Assembly (NCBI GenBank): GCA_002633005.1
Contig: NMRA01000075.1
Coordinates: 762,112 to 807,301 of the forward strand
Direction: 5' to 3'
DNA: 45,190 bases
Source of the DNA: Phoronis australis
Lineage: Eukaryota; Phoronida; Phoronidae
The translations under genes were made by a program, and so were the position numbers. Numbering within the stretch: the first letter of the stretch is position 1; each line of letters starts with the position of its first letter. Below are positions 10,339 to 19,606 of this stretch, in pieces. The notes beneath the pieces were generated by a model. The model was not told where the DNA came from, ran no database searches, and worked only from the letters and a program-made list of their open reading frames with translations.

Positions 10339-13017
10339 GCGTCATAAAGACTCCTACGCGATGTGGCCACCGAAGCTGAACAGGCATATTGTTGGATTTG
10401 GACGAAGCTCCAGCAGTAATACCATCAACAATCGTCAGACAGAGCCTCAGTGATCAGCTCTGTTGTCCCGCCTACTAGAGATGGTGTTAGTCAAGTGAAG
10501 AAAGCATTAAGAACAGTAGGGCACAAACTGAAGATGACGGTTGAGCACAGCACTGTCACGTATTTTAAGTCAGTTCCAGTGTATTACGTTTTTTAATGTA
10601 CATGTATAGTAAACGTAAATTCATATAGTTGATTCAGTTTAAACTGTACGTGGTTGGTTTGCCGGGTTGAAACCGTGGGATTCCAGCCGTAGAAAGTATA
10701 GTCCTGTTTTGGTCACCTGAAGGTGGTTGCTTGTATGGTCACGTGGCCGTACAATAAACCTTTGTGTTAATGCGCGTATGAGTTATTGCCGGGAGTACCG
10801 ATGCGTGACACGGTTAGACTATTGCACGATCGTTAGACTTATGTGGAATAAGGACGGATTAACCAGGGATGTGTGTGTTTATCAAGGTTAAATAGAAAAT
10901 AATCCACTCAATAGCAGCTCTTTGGTAGCGATTCACTATTACAGCGTCATCAAAAACGTTTGAGATCGATTCTCAGCACTGCCTGTGCACTGATGATCCC
11001 CGGTTTTACTTGACATGCTGTGTCGACACGTCAAAGTAAATATGTGCACTATTCCCACTGGACGATAACACAGTTAAAGATAGGACTTCAATCCGCTTGA
11101 TGCTGAAAATGGTGTCAAAATGCAAGTAGCGATCAATCTTGTAATCGAGTAAAGTATATGAGAATATAACCGCAAATGTTATTTTATTGAGAGAAAAAAA
11201 TTTTTTTAGGAAGTTCTAATCTACATCACTAAGTCTTTATTTGGCAATCGTGCAGTGGGAGTGTATGACCAAATTTCTGGCGTCACATTGGTGAAACATA
11301 CCCCAGAGTGAAACTGTCACAGTTGTCTACAGTGTCTCCTGACAGACGCATGCCGGATGGAATTAACAGTAGGCCTACAGTACTTGTCGAGATAAAATGT
11401 CGTGTTTTATTGATTAACATTGCGACAATCACCACAGTGTTATAATGTTAAGTGAAGTTTGTGATAATTCTTATCGCGGAGTGCCCGGTACCCGTGATTT
11501 AAATCGTGCCATTGAAAAGATAACGTTGTTATAATCCGCGGCCCGTGTCGAAAGGTGAAGATATGCTAGTCAAGTCTCCCTATGCATGCGTAATGAGTTT
11601 GTTATTACAGTACGTGTAAATATATCAACATTGACTGGCAATCGTGATCCTGATAATAATTTAACCGCAATACACTATGAGACCGTGTTAAACCACCAAC
11701 TTCTTTACAAGCGTATTTACTTTTTTAGAGCAACATCATTTCGTTCTCATCCAGTGCTTGCATTGACACTTATTACAATAATTTTAAATCGCCTCACTTC
11801 ACTACTCAGACGGCTGCACTGCATCAGCCACTGAAACTAACCCGCCCGGTTTGAGGCACTAACGTCATGTAAGTTTAGAGGTATAGATTTTATATCTAAT
11901 CTTGCGCTAAGTAGCTAAATGGCACTGTTTTTCTTACAGTAAATGGACAAAATCAAAAGCTGTTTTTACGGGTACAGGTTTGTTGCTTCTTTAACGTCAT
12001 GCACGCGCCACCAGGGAGCGTTGGAGGGTTGTACAACCTCTCCTCTTTAGAGCTATCCCGGAGGCAGTCGCCACCTCAGATCCCGGCCATGTAAATATAA
12101 AGACCAACATACACCCCTCCCCTTTTTCCCGACAATAGACCTAATATACATATAAGCTTGTATTTGAATAAATGGAGTTTGAGAGTAATTTAACCGCAAA
12201 CCTGTCAGTCAGGAGACAGACTCTTGTATGCAGCCGTAAGACTCCTTTGTCTGTGCATTTCATACAAAACAGCACTGTTCACGCAGTAAACGGTAAGTTC
12301 TTGGTCCTTCCTCTGATGTTCGGTATGTAGCGTCATCTATAGGTACTCCGGAGCACTAATTCCACTCTTGCAGCACCTCTGGAGAAGCTGGTTGCGCCTA
12401 TGAAATTGTGCGTTGATTAAGTGACCGTGTTCGAAATTGGTTACATTAAAACCCAGAAATGGTCAACTTATACTGATCTAGAAGCACAACATAAACACAT
12501 CAAATCTGATCTATTTCATCAATTCAATTTGTTCTTTGCCCTCCTGTTTAATTCTATCTTTGCATGGTTTGCTGAAAAAGTTCTCGTTTCTCCTTCCACG
12601 TGAAAAGATGTATATCAACACCTCTAATCATCCTTATCATTATTGAATTTTAACAACATGCCATTTTTGTTGCAGACATGTTGTGTTGACATGTACACGT
12701 ATCGTTGCGTGCTTTGCTGTGCCACCAGCTTTTCAATAATTACGTACATGTATTCATGGTTGTTTTATGTGATCGGAGCTGAATAGGAAGTAGGACTGTT
12801 CAATTGGTGTTAATACAAGATATATCAAGACCATGAACGTTGCCCGTTTAAATCTTACCAGTTTTAGATACAGGCTGCCAAAACTAGTGACACACTGTTC
12901 GAAAGATTGATAAAACAACTCTTATTGTTGAAAAGTTATATTGCATATAGCTGGAAACCGTGCTTCGCATGGTTAACAGCTAGTGTAAGGGAATCAGCTT
13001 TAGCCGGGCCTGCTTCA
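10339..13017. other. Long non-coding stretch
   Basis: No convincing exon was found. An AATAAA near 10752 and a segment at about 12005-12180 with CGCCACCAGGGAGCG and AATAAA recall LTR-like sequence, but no TG...CA termini or flanking duplications could be set. TACATGTA occurs near 10598 and 12744. Confidence 0.35.
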
Positions 13018-13160
13018 GTAACGCTGGGACTTGCACTAGCACCTAACAAAAATCTAGCCAAAGTCACGTGTTCTCATTTAAAATACACGGCAATATCTCA
13101 CGTAATCTCCCGAAGTCTTGCTTTTTAGCGAGGTAATAGAGTTACTGAACGGGGGGCAAC
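13018..13160 (+). repeat. Dispersed repeat, copy 1
   Basis: This segment is about 80 percent alike, by eye, to 14009-14145 in the same orientation. Shared blocks include AAAAATCTAGCCAAA, TCACGTGTTCTCATTTAAAA and CCGAAGTCTTGC. No coding potential is conserved, so it is probably a fragment of an unnamed interspersed repeat. Confidence 0.75.
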
Positions 13161-14008
13161 CAGGTTTACGTTACATGGGAAGTTGCCCTGGTGATACATG
13201 CTTGAGATGGGAAACAAAAATATCACCTAAAACCTGTGCTGTTATCAATGTTTTTTAAGTATATTTCCTATTGCCATCCAATTTTTTATATATCGCATTT
13301 CATCTTTTATTGAACGTTCATTTTTATGTTTTTTCACTCGCACACTCATTTATATGATGGTGGTAAAACCACGAAGTACATACACAATATGTCTTTATTA
13401 CCATACCTCAAATTCACATGTGCAGATCTATTGGTGAATGTATGTTTCACGTGTTTAGTTGTATTGAAAAAAGTCCTAAATCAATGGTGCCGTTCCCGTC
13501 ACAGTAAAGCAAGGGGCCCAATTGTTGTGCGAACATAATGTGGCAAAGAGAAGCGCAGTGGCCTTGGAATGTAGAATACAGCAGCTTCTACGGAAAACAT
13601 GTCTCACACTGTGTTGTCTTCCAGCAAATGGAGTCTAAGCACACACCCCTTTCAACGTATCCAGTACCTGACCCTGTATTGCATGCAGATATTCAAGTGA
13701 TGTTCGATTGGGTTCATGGACTAGGAGTATTAGTGTTCGTATGCAGTTAAGTTCAAAGACCTTTGCCTAATAAAAATTCTTTACTCCCTCTTTTCCATTC
13801 ATGAAGATGAAGTTTTCAACCAATAATCGAAATTTTTAAATAATTATTTACAAAAGGCATTTCCAATCTTGGGTTGGTTTTTCGTAGTAACCGGTACCTG
13901 TAAAAGATAAATGGAAAAACAACGATCAAATATACTTGGGAGCCATTTTGATACATCAGTGTTCTCCACGACCAGTTTTAACATAAGGCTTCAACAGGAT
14001 AGAGTTCA
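13161..14008. other. Non-coding spacer between direct repeats
   Basis: Only short frames are present, none with clear splice sites. Confidence 0.4.
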
Positions 14009-14145
14009 GTAATGCTAGGACATTGCAAAAATCTAGCCAAAATCACGTGTTCTCATTTAAAATACATGACAACATCTCACGTAAACTTGCCGAAGTCTTG
14101 CATTTCAACGAAGTCCTAGAGTTTCTGAACTCAGGGCAGGTTTGC
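14009..14145 (+). repeat. Dispersed repeat, copy 2
   Basis: Direct partner of 13018-13160, about 1 kb downstream. Similarity fades on both sides, which argues for two fragments of one repeat family rather than a large segmental duplication. Confidence 0.75.
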
Positions 14146-14636
14146 CGGTGCTCCATCAGGTTTGAGTAACCTGCAACATACGGGCTTTTTTGCCCATAAC
14201 GAAGAATGACTGTCGGGTTGAGTCCGGCAGTTAGATCTTTCTGGCAGGTTTGGATTATCACTGACTATTATTTGGAATGACTCACACAATAACAGGAAAT
14301 TGTCACACATGAATGCGAGTCTAGACGTGATCAATCTGATTTGATAACTTGAAAATTTTAACCATTAAAAGAAAGCGTCCAGCGGGATTGTGTCATTCCG
14401 TACCAGTCCAATGTGGCAAAAGGTTGACCCAGATACACATGAACTCCTGACCTTATGCGGGGTGAAACTGTCTCTGTTCTCAATTCAGTTTGAACCCAAG
14501 ATGTAAAAATGTGGTGATAGTCTACTGTTTATGACCGTAATATTCCGCAGCAGGACTAATTCCAGATCAGCACTAACGCCGAAATGAATGATTAAAACAG
14601 GAAACGCAAAACTTTTGAACAGTTGACTCTGTAGTT
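14146..14636. other. Non-coding stretch before the Gypsy remnant
   Basis: No feature was recognised between the second direct repeat and the presumed LTR of the Gypsy-type element. Confidence 0.4.
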
Positions 14637-14850
14637 GTTAGACTTCGCTGGAGAGGAAAATCCCGGCGTGACTGCATGGGCCTCGGTTCGCTTTAAACAA
14701 AACATGGACAAAAAAGGATTTACACGTATCTATGGCACTGCACTTAAGAATGGTATAAAGTTTAAGATCTTGACTCCTTACTGTTGTATATCTTGACCTA
14801 TAGAGGTCGCTAGCAGTCCAGTTTTCGAAATAAAGTTCTTTACCGGAACT
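14637..14850 (-). repeat. Candidate 3' LTR segment
   Basis: On the minus strand this stretch follows the truncated integrase. It begins TGAGTTCC, ends near CTAACA, and contains CTAGCGACCTCTATAGG, which recurs at the corresponding point of the plus-strand copy. No 5' LTR is available for comparison, so the limits are tentative. Confidence 0.35.
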
Positions 14851-14879
14851 CACGACGTTTTTGTTGACTGCTTAATGAA

Positions 14880-15130
14880 GCAAACTTCTTTCGTTTGCTG
14901 GTTTCACCATTCGTTCTTGGTTAAGTTCAACGGTTGCTCTCAAATTTGGCCTGACTAAGTTCAGTCTCGTGTTCAGCATGCGACCCATCAGGAGCGTTGC
15001 TGGTGCCTGACCAGTTGATGAGTGCGGAGTGTTACGGTACGTCAATAAGAAGTCATACAGTTTTCTTAGGAAAGTGCCTTTGTCGCGCTTTCAAGAAGCC
15101 TCCATGGCCGACTTAAAGGTTCCCACGAAT
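14880..15130 (-). pseudogene. pol: Gypsy pol: integrase C-terminal region, broken
   Basis: Residues such as KGTFLRKLYDFLLTYRNTPH and LLMGRMLNTRLNLVRP identify the region after the catalytic core. An in-frame TGA lies at 15091-15093. The frame ends near 14880, where sequence shared with the plus-strand copy stops for about 57 bases. Positions 14880-15027 match 17532-17677 in inverted orientation with about one mismatch. Confidence 0.85.
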
Positions 15131-15815
15131 CTCGGCCAATCCATTCGTTCTAGGATGATACGGCGCTGAACGTATCAGGCGAATTCCGTTTCGTTTGAGA
15201 AAATGTTCGTACTCCGAAGAAATAAACTGGGGGCCGTTGTCACTAATGATTTGTTCGGGTACACCGAATCGTGCGAATATTTCGCGCAGCGCATCGACGG
15301 TTTGCTCAGCGGTAGTTGACGTCATTGGAATCACCTCTAGCCACTTCGAGTGAGCGTCAACCACAATCAGAAACATTTTGCCCATAAACTCGCCTGCGAA
15401 ATCAACATGGATTCTCTGCCATGGTCTGCTCGGCCACTCCCATGGATGAATCAGTGCTTCCTTGGGCATAGCTGCATTAGCTTGGCACCCGTGGCACGTC
15501 TTTGTCAATATTTCAATGTCCTGATCAATGCCTGGCCACCAAAAGCCACGGTACGACCTAGCGAGGGTTTTCATTTTAACGATGCCGAGGTGACCACAGT
15601 GCAGTTCATCGAGAATCCCGGGGCGCAAGCGTTCGGGAATAACTACCCTGATTCCCCATACCAGGCAATTTTGATTGATTGTTAATTCGGAACGTCTTGA
15701 ATAGAATGGTGCTAACTCAACGTCATGGATATCCCCATTATGCCATCCCCGCATAACGGCATCGTATACCTTCTTTAGCCTTGCGTCTTTCACGGTCTCC
15801 TGGCTAATCTCCTCA
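15131..15815 (-). pseudogene. pol: Gypsy pol: integrase zinc finger and catalytic core
   Basis: An HHCC zinc finger is visible (HCGHLG, then about 30 residues, then CHGC). It is followed by the integrase core with its acidic triad: Asp in HVDFAG, Asp in SDNGPQFIS, and Glu in NGLAE at 15131-15133. The enzyme would join element cDNA to host DNA. Directly after the catalytic Glu the frame is lost by a two-base deletion near 15130. The C-terminal region resumes in another frame. The antisense frame at 15350-15685 is only a shadow of this domain. Confidence 0.9.
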
Positions 15816-16152
15816 AGTTTTGAGTGATTGGCAGCGTATCAAACTGACCCAACATAAATACGTCCTCGGAGCCATCATCCCGTTTTGTTTCACCAGTTGG
15901 TTTCTTATTTAAGGGCAAACGTGACAAGCTGTCAGCGTTTCCATGCATTTTAGTGTTGCGGTATTCAATCGTGTACATGTAAGTGTAACCGGCCAAGAAC
16001 AGTGCATACCGTTGCAAACGAGCTGTCGTGGTTAACGAGATACCCTTTTGTGGGCTAAAAATCGATAGTAAGGGCTCGTGATCTGTCACGAGATTAAACT
16101 GCCTACCAAATAGGTAACACTGGAATTTTTTTACTGCCCAAATAATTCCCAA
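15815..16152 (-). pseudogene. pol: Gypsy pol: RNase H C-terminal part
   Basis: The frame contains ALGIIWAVKKFQCYLFGR-type sequence just after the break, then TDHEPLLSIF and NADSLSRLPL. These are hallmarks of the Ty3/Gypsy RNase H domain, which removes the RNA strand during reverse transcription. It is shifted relative to the reverse transcriptase frame on its left-hand coordinate side and to integrase on the other. Both shifts are small indels, since family members have one continuous pol frame here. Confidence 0.85.
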
Positions 16153-16720
16153 TGCCTCCTTAATTGTCTATGAGAATAATTCTTCTCGGCTGAATTCAAC
16201 GATCTGGAGGCAAACGCTATCGGGCGTTCGCTTCCATCACTCATGATATGTGAGAGAACAGCACCTAGACCTTCTTTGCTTGCATCCCAAGCAAACCGAA
16301 TGGGCATTTCCGGGTCATAATGGGTGAGAACCTGAGCCGAAGTTATCAACCTTTTAACTTCCGCGAACGAGCGACTGCAGTCTGCAGACCATTTCCATAT
16401 AGTACTCTTCTGCAGTAGCTTGTTTAAGGGCGCCAGAACCGAGGACGCGTTTGGCAGAAAACTGCGGTAGTAATTTACTAATCCGAGAAACGATCGGAGT
16501 TGGCTCACATTTTTGGGGCAAGGTGCGTTGACTACAGCGTCAATTTTCTCTTGTGTCTTATGAAGACCTTGCTTATCAATTTCATGTCCACAGTAGCTAA
16601 TCCTCGATTTGAACATATCACATTTGTCTAAGTTTGCCTTGAGACCATATTCTTGCAAACGTTTAAGGACTCTTTCAATGGTATCCAGGTGTTCCTCAGT
16701 TGACTTTCCCGTTATGATGA
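16131..16720 (-). pseudogene. pol: Gypsy pol: reverse transcriptase end and RNase H start
   Basis: The visible fragment starts just after the position of the catalytic YxDD box, which is hidden in the gap. It contains the thumb/connection region: EEHLDTIERVLKRLQEYGLK, a GHEID motif, and LRSFLGLVNYYRSFLP, which is typical of Ty3/Gypsy reverse transcriptases. The first RNase H acidic residue lies in WDASKEGLGAVLSH. The frame then runs into unrelated residues and a stop near 16131, while the true continuation lies in another frame from about 16152. In an active element this enzyme copies the RNA genome into DNA in a cytoplasmic particle. Confidence 0.9.
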
Positions 16721-17531
16721 NNNNNNNNNNNNNNNNNNNNNNNNNNNNNNNNNNNNNNNNNNNNNNNNNNNNNNNNNNNNNNNNNNNNNNNNNNNNNNNN
16801 NNNNNNNNNNNNNNNNNNNNNNNNNNNNNNNNNNNNNNNNNNNNNNNNNNNNNNNNNNNNNNNNNNNNNNNNNNNNNNNNNNNNNNNNNNNNNNNNNNNN
16901 NNNNNNNNNNNNNNNNNNNNNNNNNNNNNNNNNNNNNNNNNNNNNNNNNNNNNNNNNNNNNNNNNNNNNNNNNNNNNNNNNNNNNNNNNNNNNNNNNNNN
17001 NNNNNNNNNNNNNNNNNNNNNNNNNNNNNNNNNNNNNNNNNNNNNNNNNNNNNNNNNNNNNNNNNNNNNNNNNNNNNNNNNNNNNNNNNNNNNNNNNNNN
17101 NNNNNNNNNNNNNNNNNNNNNNNNNNNNNNNNNNNNNNNNNNNNNNNNNNNNNNNNNNNNNNNNNNNNNNNNNNNNNNNNNNNNNNNNNNNNNNNNNNNN
17201 NNNNNNNNNNNNNNNNNNNNNNNNNNNNNNNNNNNNNNNNNNNNNNNNNNNNNNNNNNNNNNNNNNNNNNNNNNNNNNNNNNNNNNNNNNNNNNNNNNNN
17301 NNNNNNNNNNNNNNNNNNNNNNNNNNNNNNNNNNNNNNNNNNNNNNNNNNNNNNNNNNNNNNNNNNNNNNNNNNNNNNNNNNNNNNNNNNNNNNNNNNNN
17401 NNNNNNNNNNNNNNNNNNNNNNNNNNNNNNNNNNNNNNNNNNNNNNNNNNNNNNNNNNNNNNNNNNNNNNNNNNNNNNNNNNNNNNNNNNNNNNNNNNNN
17501 NNNNNNNNNNNNNNNNNNNNNNNNNNNNNNN
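16721..17531. other. Assembly gap (811 N)
   Basis: A run of N. The gap hides the 5' parts of both flanking Gypsy fragments, and its length may be only an estimate. Confidence 1.
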
Positions 17532-17794
17532 CCGCACTCATCAACTGGTCAGGCCCCAGCAACGCTCCTGATGGGTCGCATGCTGAACACGAGACTGAAC
17601 TTAGTCAGGCCAAATTTGAGAGCAACCGTTGAACTTAACCAAGAACGAATGGTGAAACCAGCAAACGAAAGAAGTTTTGAACTCGGTGAGCACGTTGCCG
17701 TTAGAAACTATAGACCCGGAAACAAGTGGGTGCCTGGAGTAGTTAAGGAAAGAACTGGACTGCTAGCGACCTCTATAGGTCAAGATATACAACA
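17532..17794 (+). pseudogene. pol: Second Gypsy integrase C-terminal fragment, opposite strand
   Basis: The fragment opens in frame at the first base after the gap. It carries STGQAPATLLMGRMLNTRLN and later VAVRNYRPGNKWVPGVVKER, the usual pol C-terminal sequence that precedes the 3' end of Gypsy elements. After ERTG it joins directly to the 42-bp block (17753-17794) that lies in the presumed LTR of the minus-strand copy. The end of pol and the LTR start are therefore missing. It is in frame over what is visible, unlike its minus-strand partner, but it lacks everything upstream. Confidence 0.85.
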
Positions 17795-18626
17795 CTTACC
17801 TATGATATAAAAGGACTTTTAATGGGGAAGAATAAGCGATCGAGGAACTCTCACAGCATCATCGTGGACTCTAGGTCTTCGAAGCCCGCGACCACAGCCT
17901 GAACACAGATAAGCGGCGGCGAACGGGTGCGCATAAAGTACCGAGGCTGACCCCTCACTTTACTCGAATTTCAGAAAATTATTCAACGTTGACATTGTTT
18001 TAATTCCGGAATGCTCTCGCCGTCGAATATTGAGTACGCGACCTAGTAGGCGTAAACGAGGCCGCGGAGGAATACCCCCGAATTGTGTTTGACCTCGATA
18101 AAATAGCGCGTACGCTGAAGTGACTGAGGCCACGATCATTTAGAAAAGAAAAAATAACACGCCGGGGATTTGAGGCCACAGAACCCGGCGGGAAGGACGA
18201 GGCTTCGGGTGGGGGCGGGTGTCCTAGCGGCCCGCTCGAGAAGTTTCTGTCCGACGAAGTTGAATGGCAGTTGCCCACTTAACATCCGGGTCCGACATTA
18301 CCGTTTTAATATATAGATTGCGAAAATGTTGAAAATAATAGTCCGTTGTTACTTCTTTAAATTCGGCTGCTCGAAAATGATTCACTAGTTTCTAATCCTA
18401 AACACTACCCAAGACAGTGTCAACAAATGCTTCTTGGATGCTGCACGATGGGAATGGGTATGAAGATGAATAGCTCAGACCTTATCGTCGGACACGGTTC
18501 AAACGAATGCATTTTGACTGTTGTCTTGTGATGAAATAGGAGATCATGTGACATAAAGATATATGGTAATTGGCTGTCTGGAAGCACTGACCTGAAAACG
18601 ATATGTAAAGAGAGTATACATATGTC
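17795..18626. other. Non-coding stretch with a GC-richer patch
   Basis: The stretch from about 17850 to 18290 is richer in G and C and in CpG than its neighbours and could be an old promoter region. No gene start was identified. A 19-mer at 17995-18013 (TTGTTTTAATTCCGGAATG) recurs near 39385. Confidence 0.35.
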
Positions 18627-18815
18627 ATGTCGACTTGCAAAGCCGAAAATCCTGTTAAACCTGAAATCGACAACAGAATGTTACCGCAATCGTCTGACAC
18701 GCTAACGGCCAACAAAGCAGGTGAACAACCAACCGTGAGCCGCCGGGAGATCTTGCGCCAAATTCCCCGCGACAGTAATCCAGAATTTGAGGATTACATT
18801 TTAATTAGGAAATAA
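18627..18815 (+). CDS. Short hydrophilic open frame, unidentified
   Basis: ATG to TAA, 62 codons, rich in Glu, Arg, Pro and Ser (SRREILRQIPRDSNPEFEDY), without any membrane segment or recognised motif. Composition is more protein-like than the surrounding frames. It could be a terminal exon, since TTGCAAAG|CC near 18640 could be an acceptor. No partner exon was found. Confidence 0.25.
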   Translation: MSTCKAENPVKPEIDNRMLPQSSDTLTANKAGEQPTVSRREILRQIPRDSNPEFEDYILIRK

Positions 18816-18959
18816 TGCAGTCTGAGTTTCATTAAATTATAAATTCCCACATTCACTGACATGTAAAATTGGCATGGACAAAGGTTATTTTCTGAAACTT
18901 GACTAGTTTGAAGGTCTAGAAGTCCTGTTCAAAAATTAGTTACGCGTAATCGGCGACAG

Positions 18960-19100
18960 CGGTGTTTATGGACCTTCGCCGGACTTGAAGGTCTTCGGGC
19001 TTGTATTTCGGACTTACGAAAACCCTTACTTTTGTCGGACTTGTGTATATTCGGAATTATGGTCCTTCGGATGAGTAAACCTTCGAACTTTTAGACCGTT
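18960..19100 (+). repeat. Degenerate TTCGGACTT-type tandem repeat
   Basis: Variants of TTCGGACTTG recur about every 20 to 25 bases (GCCGGACTTG, TCGGGCTTG, TTCGGACTTA, TCGGACTTG, TTCGGAATTA). It reads as an old, decayed short tandem array. Confidence 0.4.
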
Positions 19101-19201
19101 TTTTAATACCCGGATTTGGACATTTGGGCAGAATTTAGCAGTATTCAGCTGATGCCAACAAATCAGTGTCTATAAAGTTTAGATATTTCCTCATCTTTAA
19201 G

Positions 19202-19471
19202 GCTTTTCACCGAATCCAGATACCAAGACTGCATAACCTGTTACACCACGCTGATATACAACTGTCACTGTTCTACCAGTTAATGACCGAAACGCCCGAC
19301 ATTCCTGACAGTGATTATCTCAAACTGATGTTTTCCGCATGTCATTTAAAAGGGTCTTGTGTAAATGTTTTCAAGGTCATGAAATCCACGTACTTAGGCG
19401 GTTCTGTAGCAAGAAAAGACTGTTGTGACCAAGTCCTAACCCAGAACCAACCACCTGTCTTAGTCGATTGA
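19202..19471 (+). CDS. Terminal exon, possible pentatricopeptide-type protein
   Basis: An acceptor-like TTTCCTCATCTTTAAG is followed by 89 open codons and a TGA. Composition is convincingly protein-like. A stretch of alternating helices (FYQLMTETPDIP, then YLKLMFSACHLKG and VNVFKVMKSTYLGG) matches the spacing of a pentatricopeptide or similar helical repeat: Pro-Asp turn, about 12-residue helix, turn, second helix. Such proteins usually bind RNA in mitochondria. No ATG lies in the frame before the acceptor, so upstream exons must exist; none was recognised in 17800-19200. An isolated retained exon or pseudogene is possible. Confidence 0.4.
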   Translation, partial: AFHRIQIPRLHNLLHHADIQLSLFYQLMTETPDIPDSDYLKLMFSACHLKGSCVNVFKVMKSTYLGGSVARKDCCDQVLTQNQPPVLVD

Positions 19472-19530
19472 ACTGGCGAAGACAATCAAGTTCAGCCAAT
19501 GTGACAAATATTAGTTAGCCTTCAGATAGG

Positions 19531-19606
19531 AAGGTATCTTCTGGGGCTACGGGAGTGCAACTCCTACAAGGTATCTTCTGGGGCTGTGATATTGCAACTC
19601 CTACAA
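19531..19606 (+). repeat. Two-copy 37-bp tandem duplication
   Basis: AAGGTATCTTCTGGGGCT followed by GCAACTCCTAC occurs twice with a period of 37 bases (starts at 19531 and 19568). The eight central bases differ. Confidence 0.85.

Larger units (their letters stand above)
14637..16720 (-). mobile_element. Ty3/Gypsy-type retrotransposon remnant, 5' part lost in gap
   Basis: Reading leftward on the minus strand are the end of reverse transcriptase, RNase H, the integrase zinc finger and catalytic core, and part of the integrase C-terminal region. Domain order and motifs are those of Ty3/Gypsy pol. Gag, protease, the reverse transcriptase palm and any 5' LTR are not visible because the assembly gap begins at 16721. 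The pol frame is broken at about 16155-16175, 15818 and 15130, and by a TGA at 15091-15093, so this copy is dead as assembled. A candidate 3' LTR lies at 14637-14850. Confidence 0.9.

Noticed and set aside
15350-15685. Plus-strand open frame of 111 codons
   Set aside because: It is antisense to the Gypsy integrase core, which has clear motifs on the other strand.
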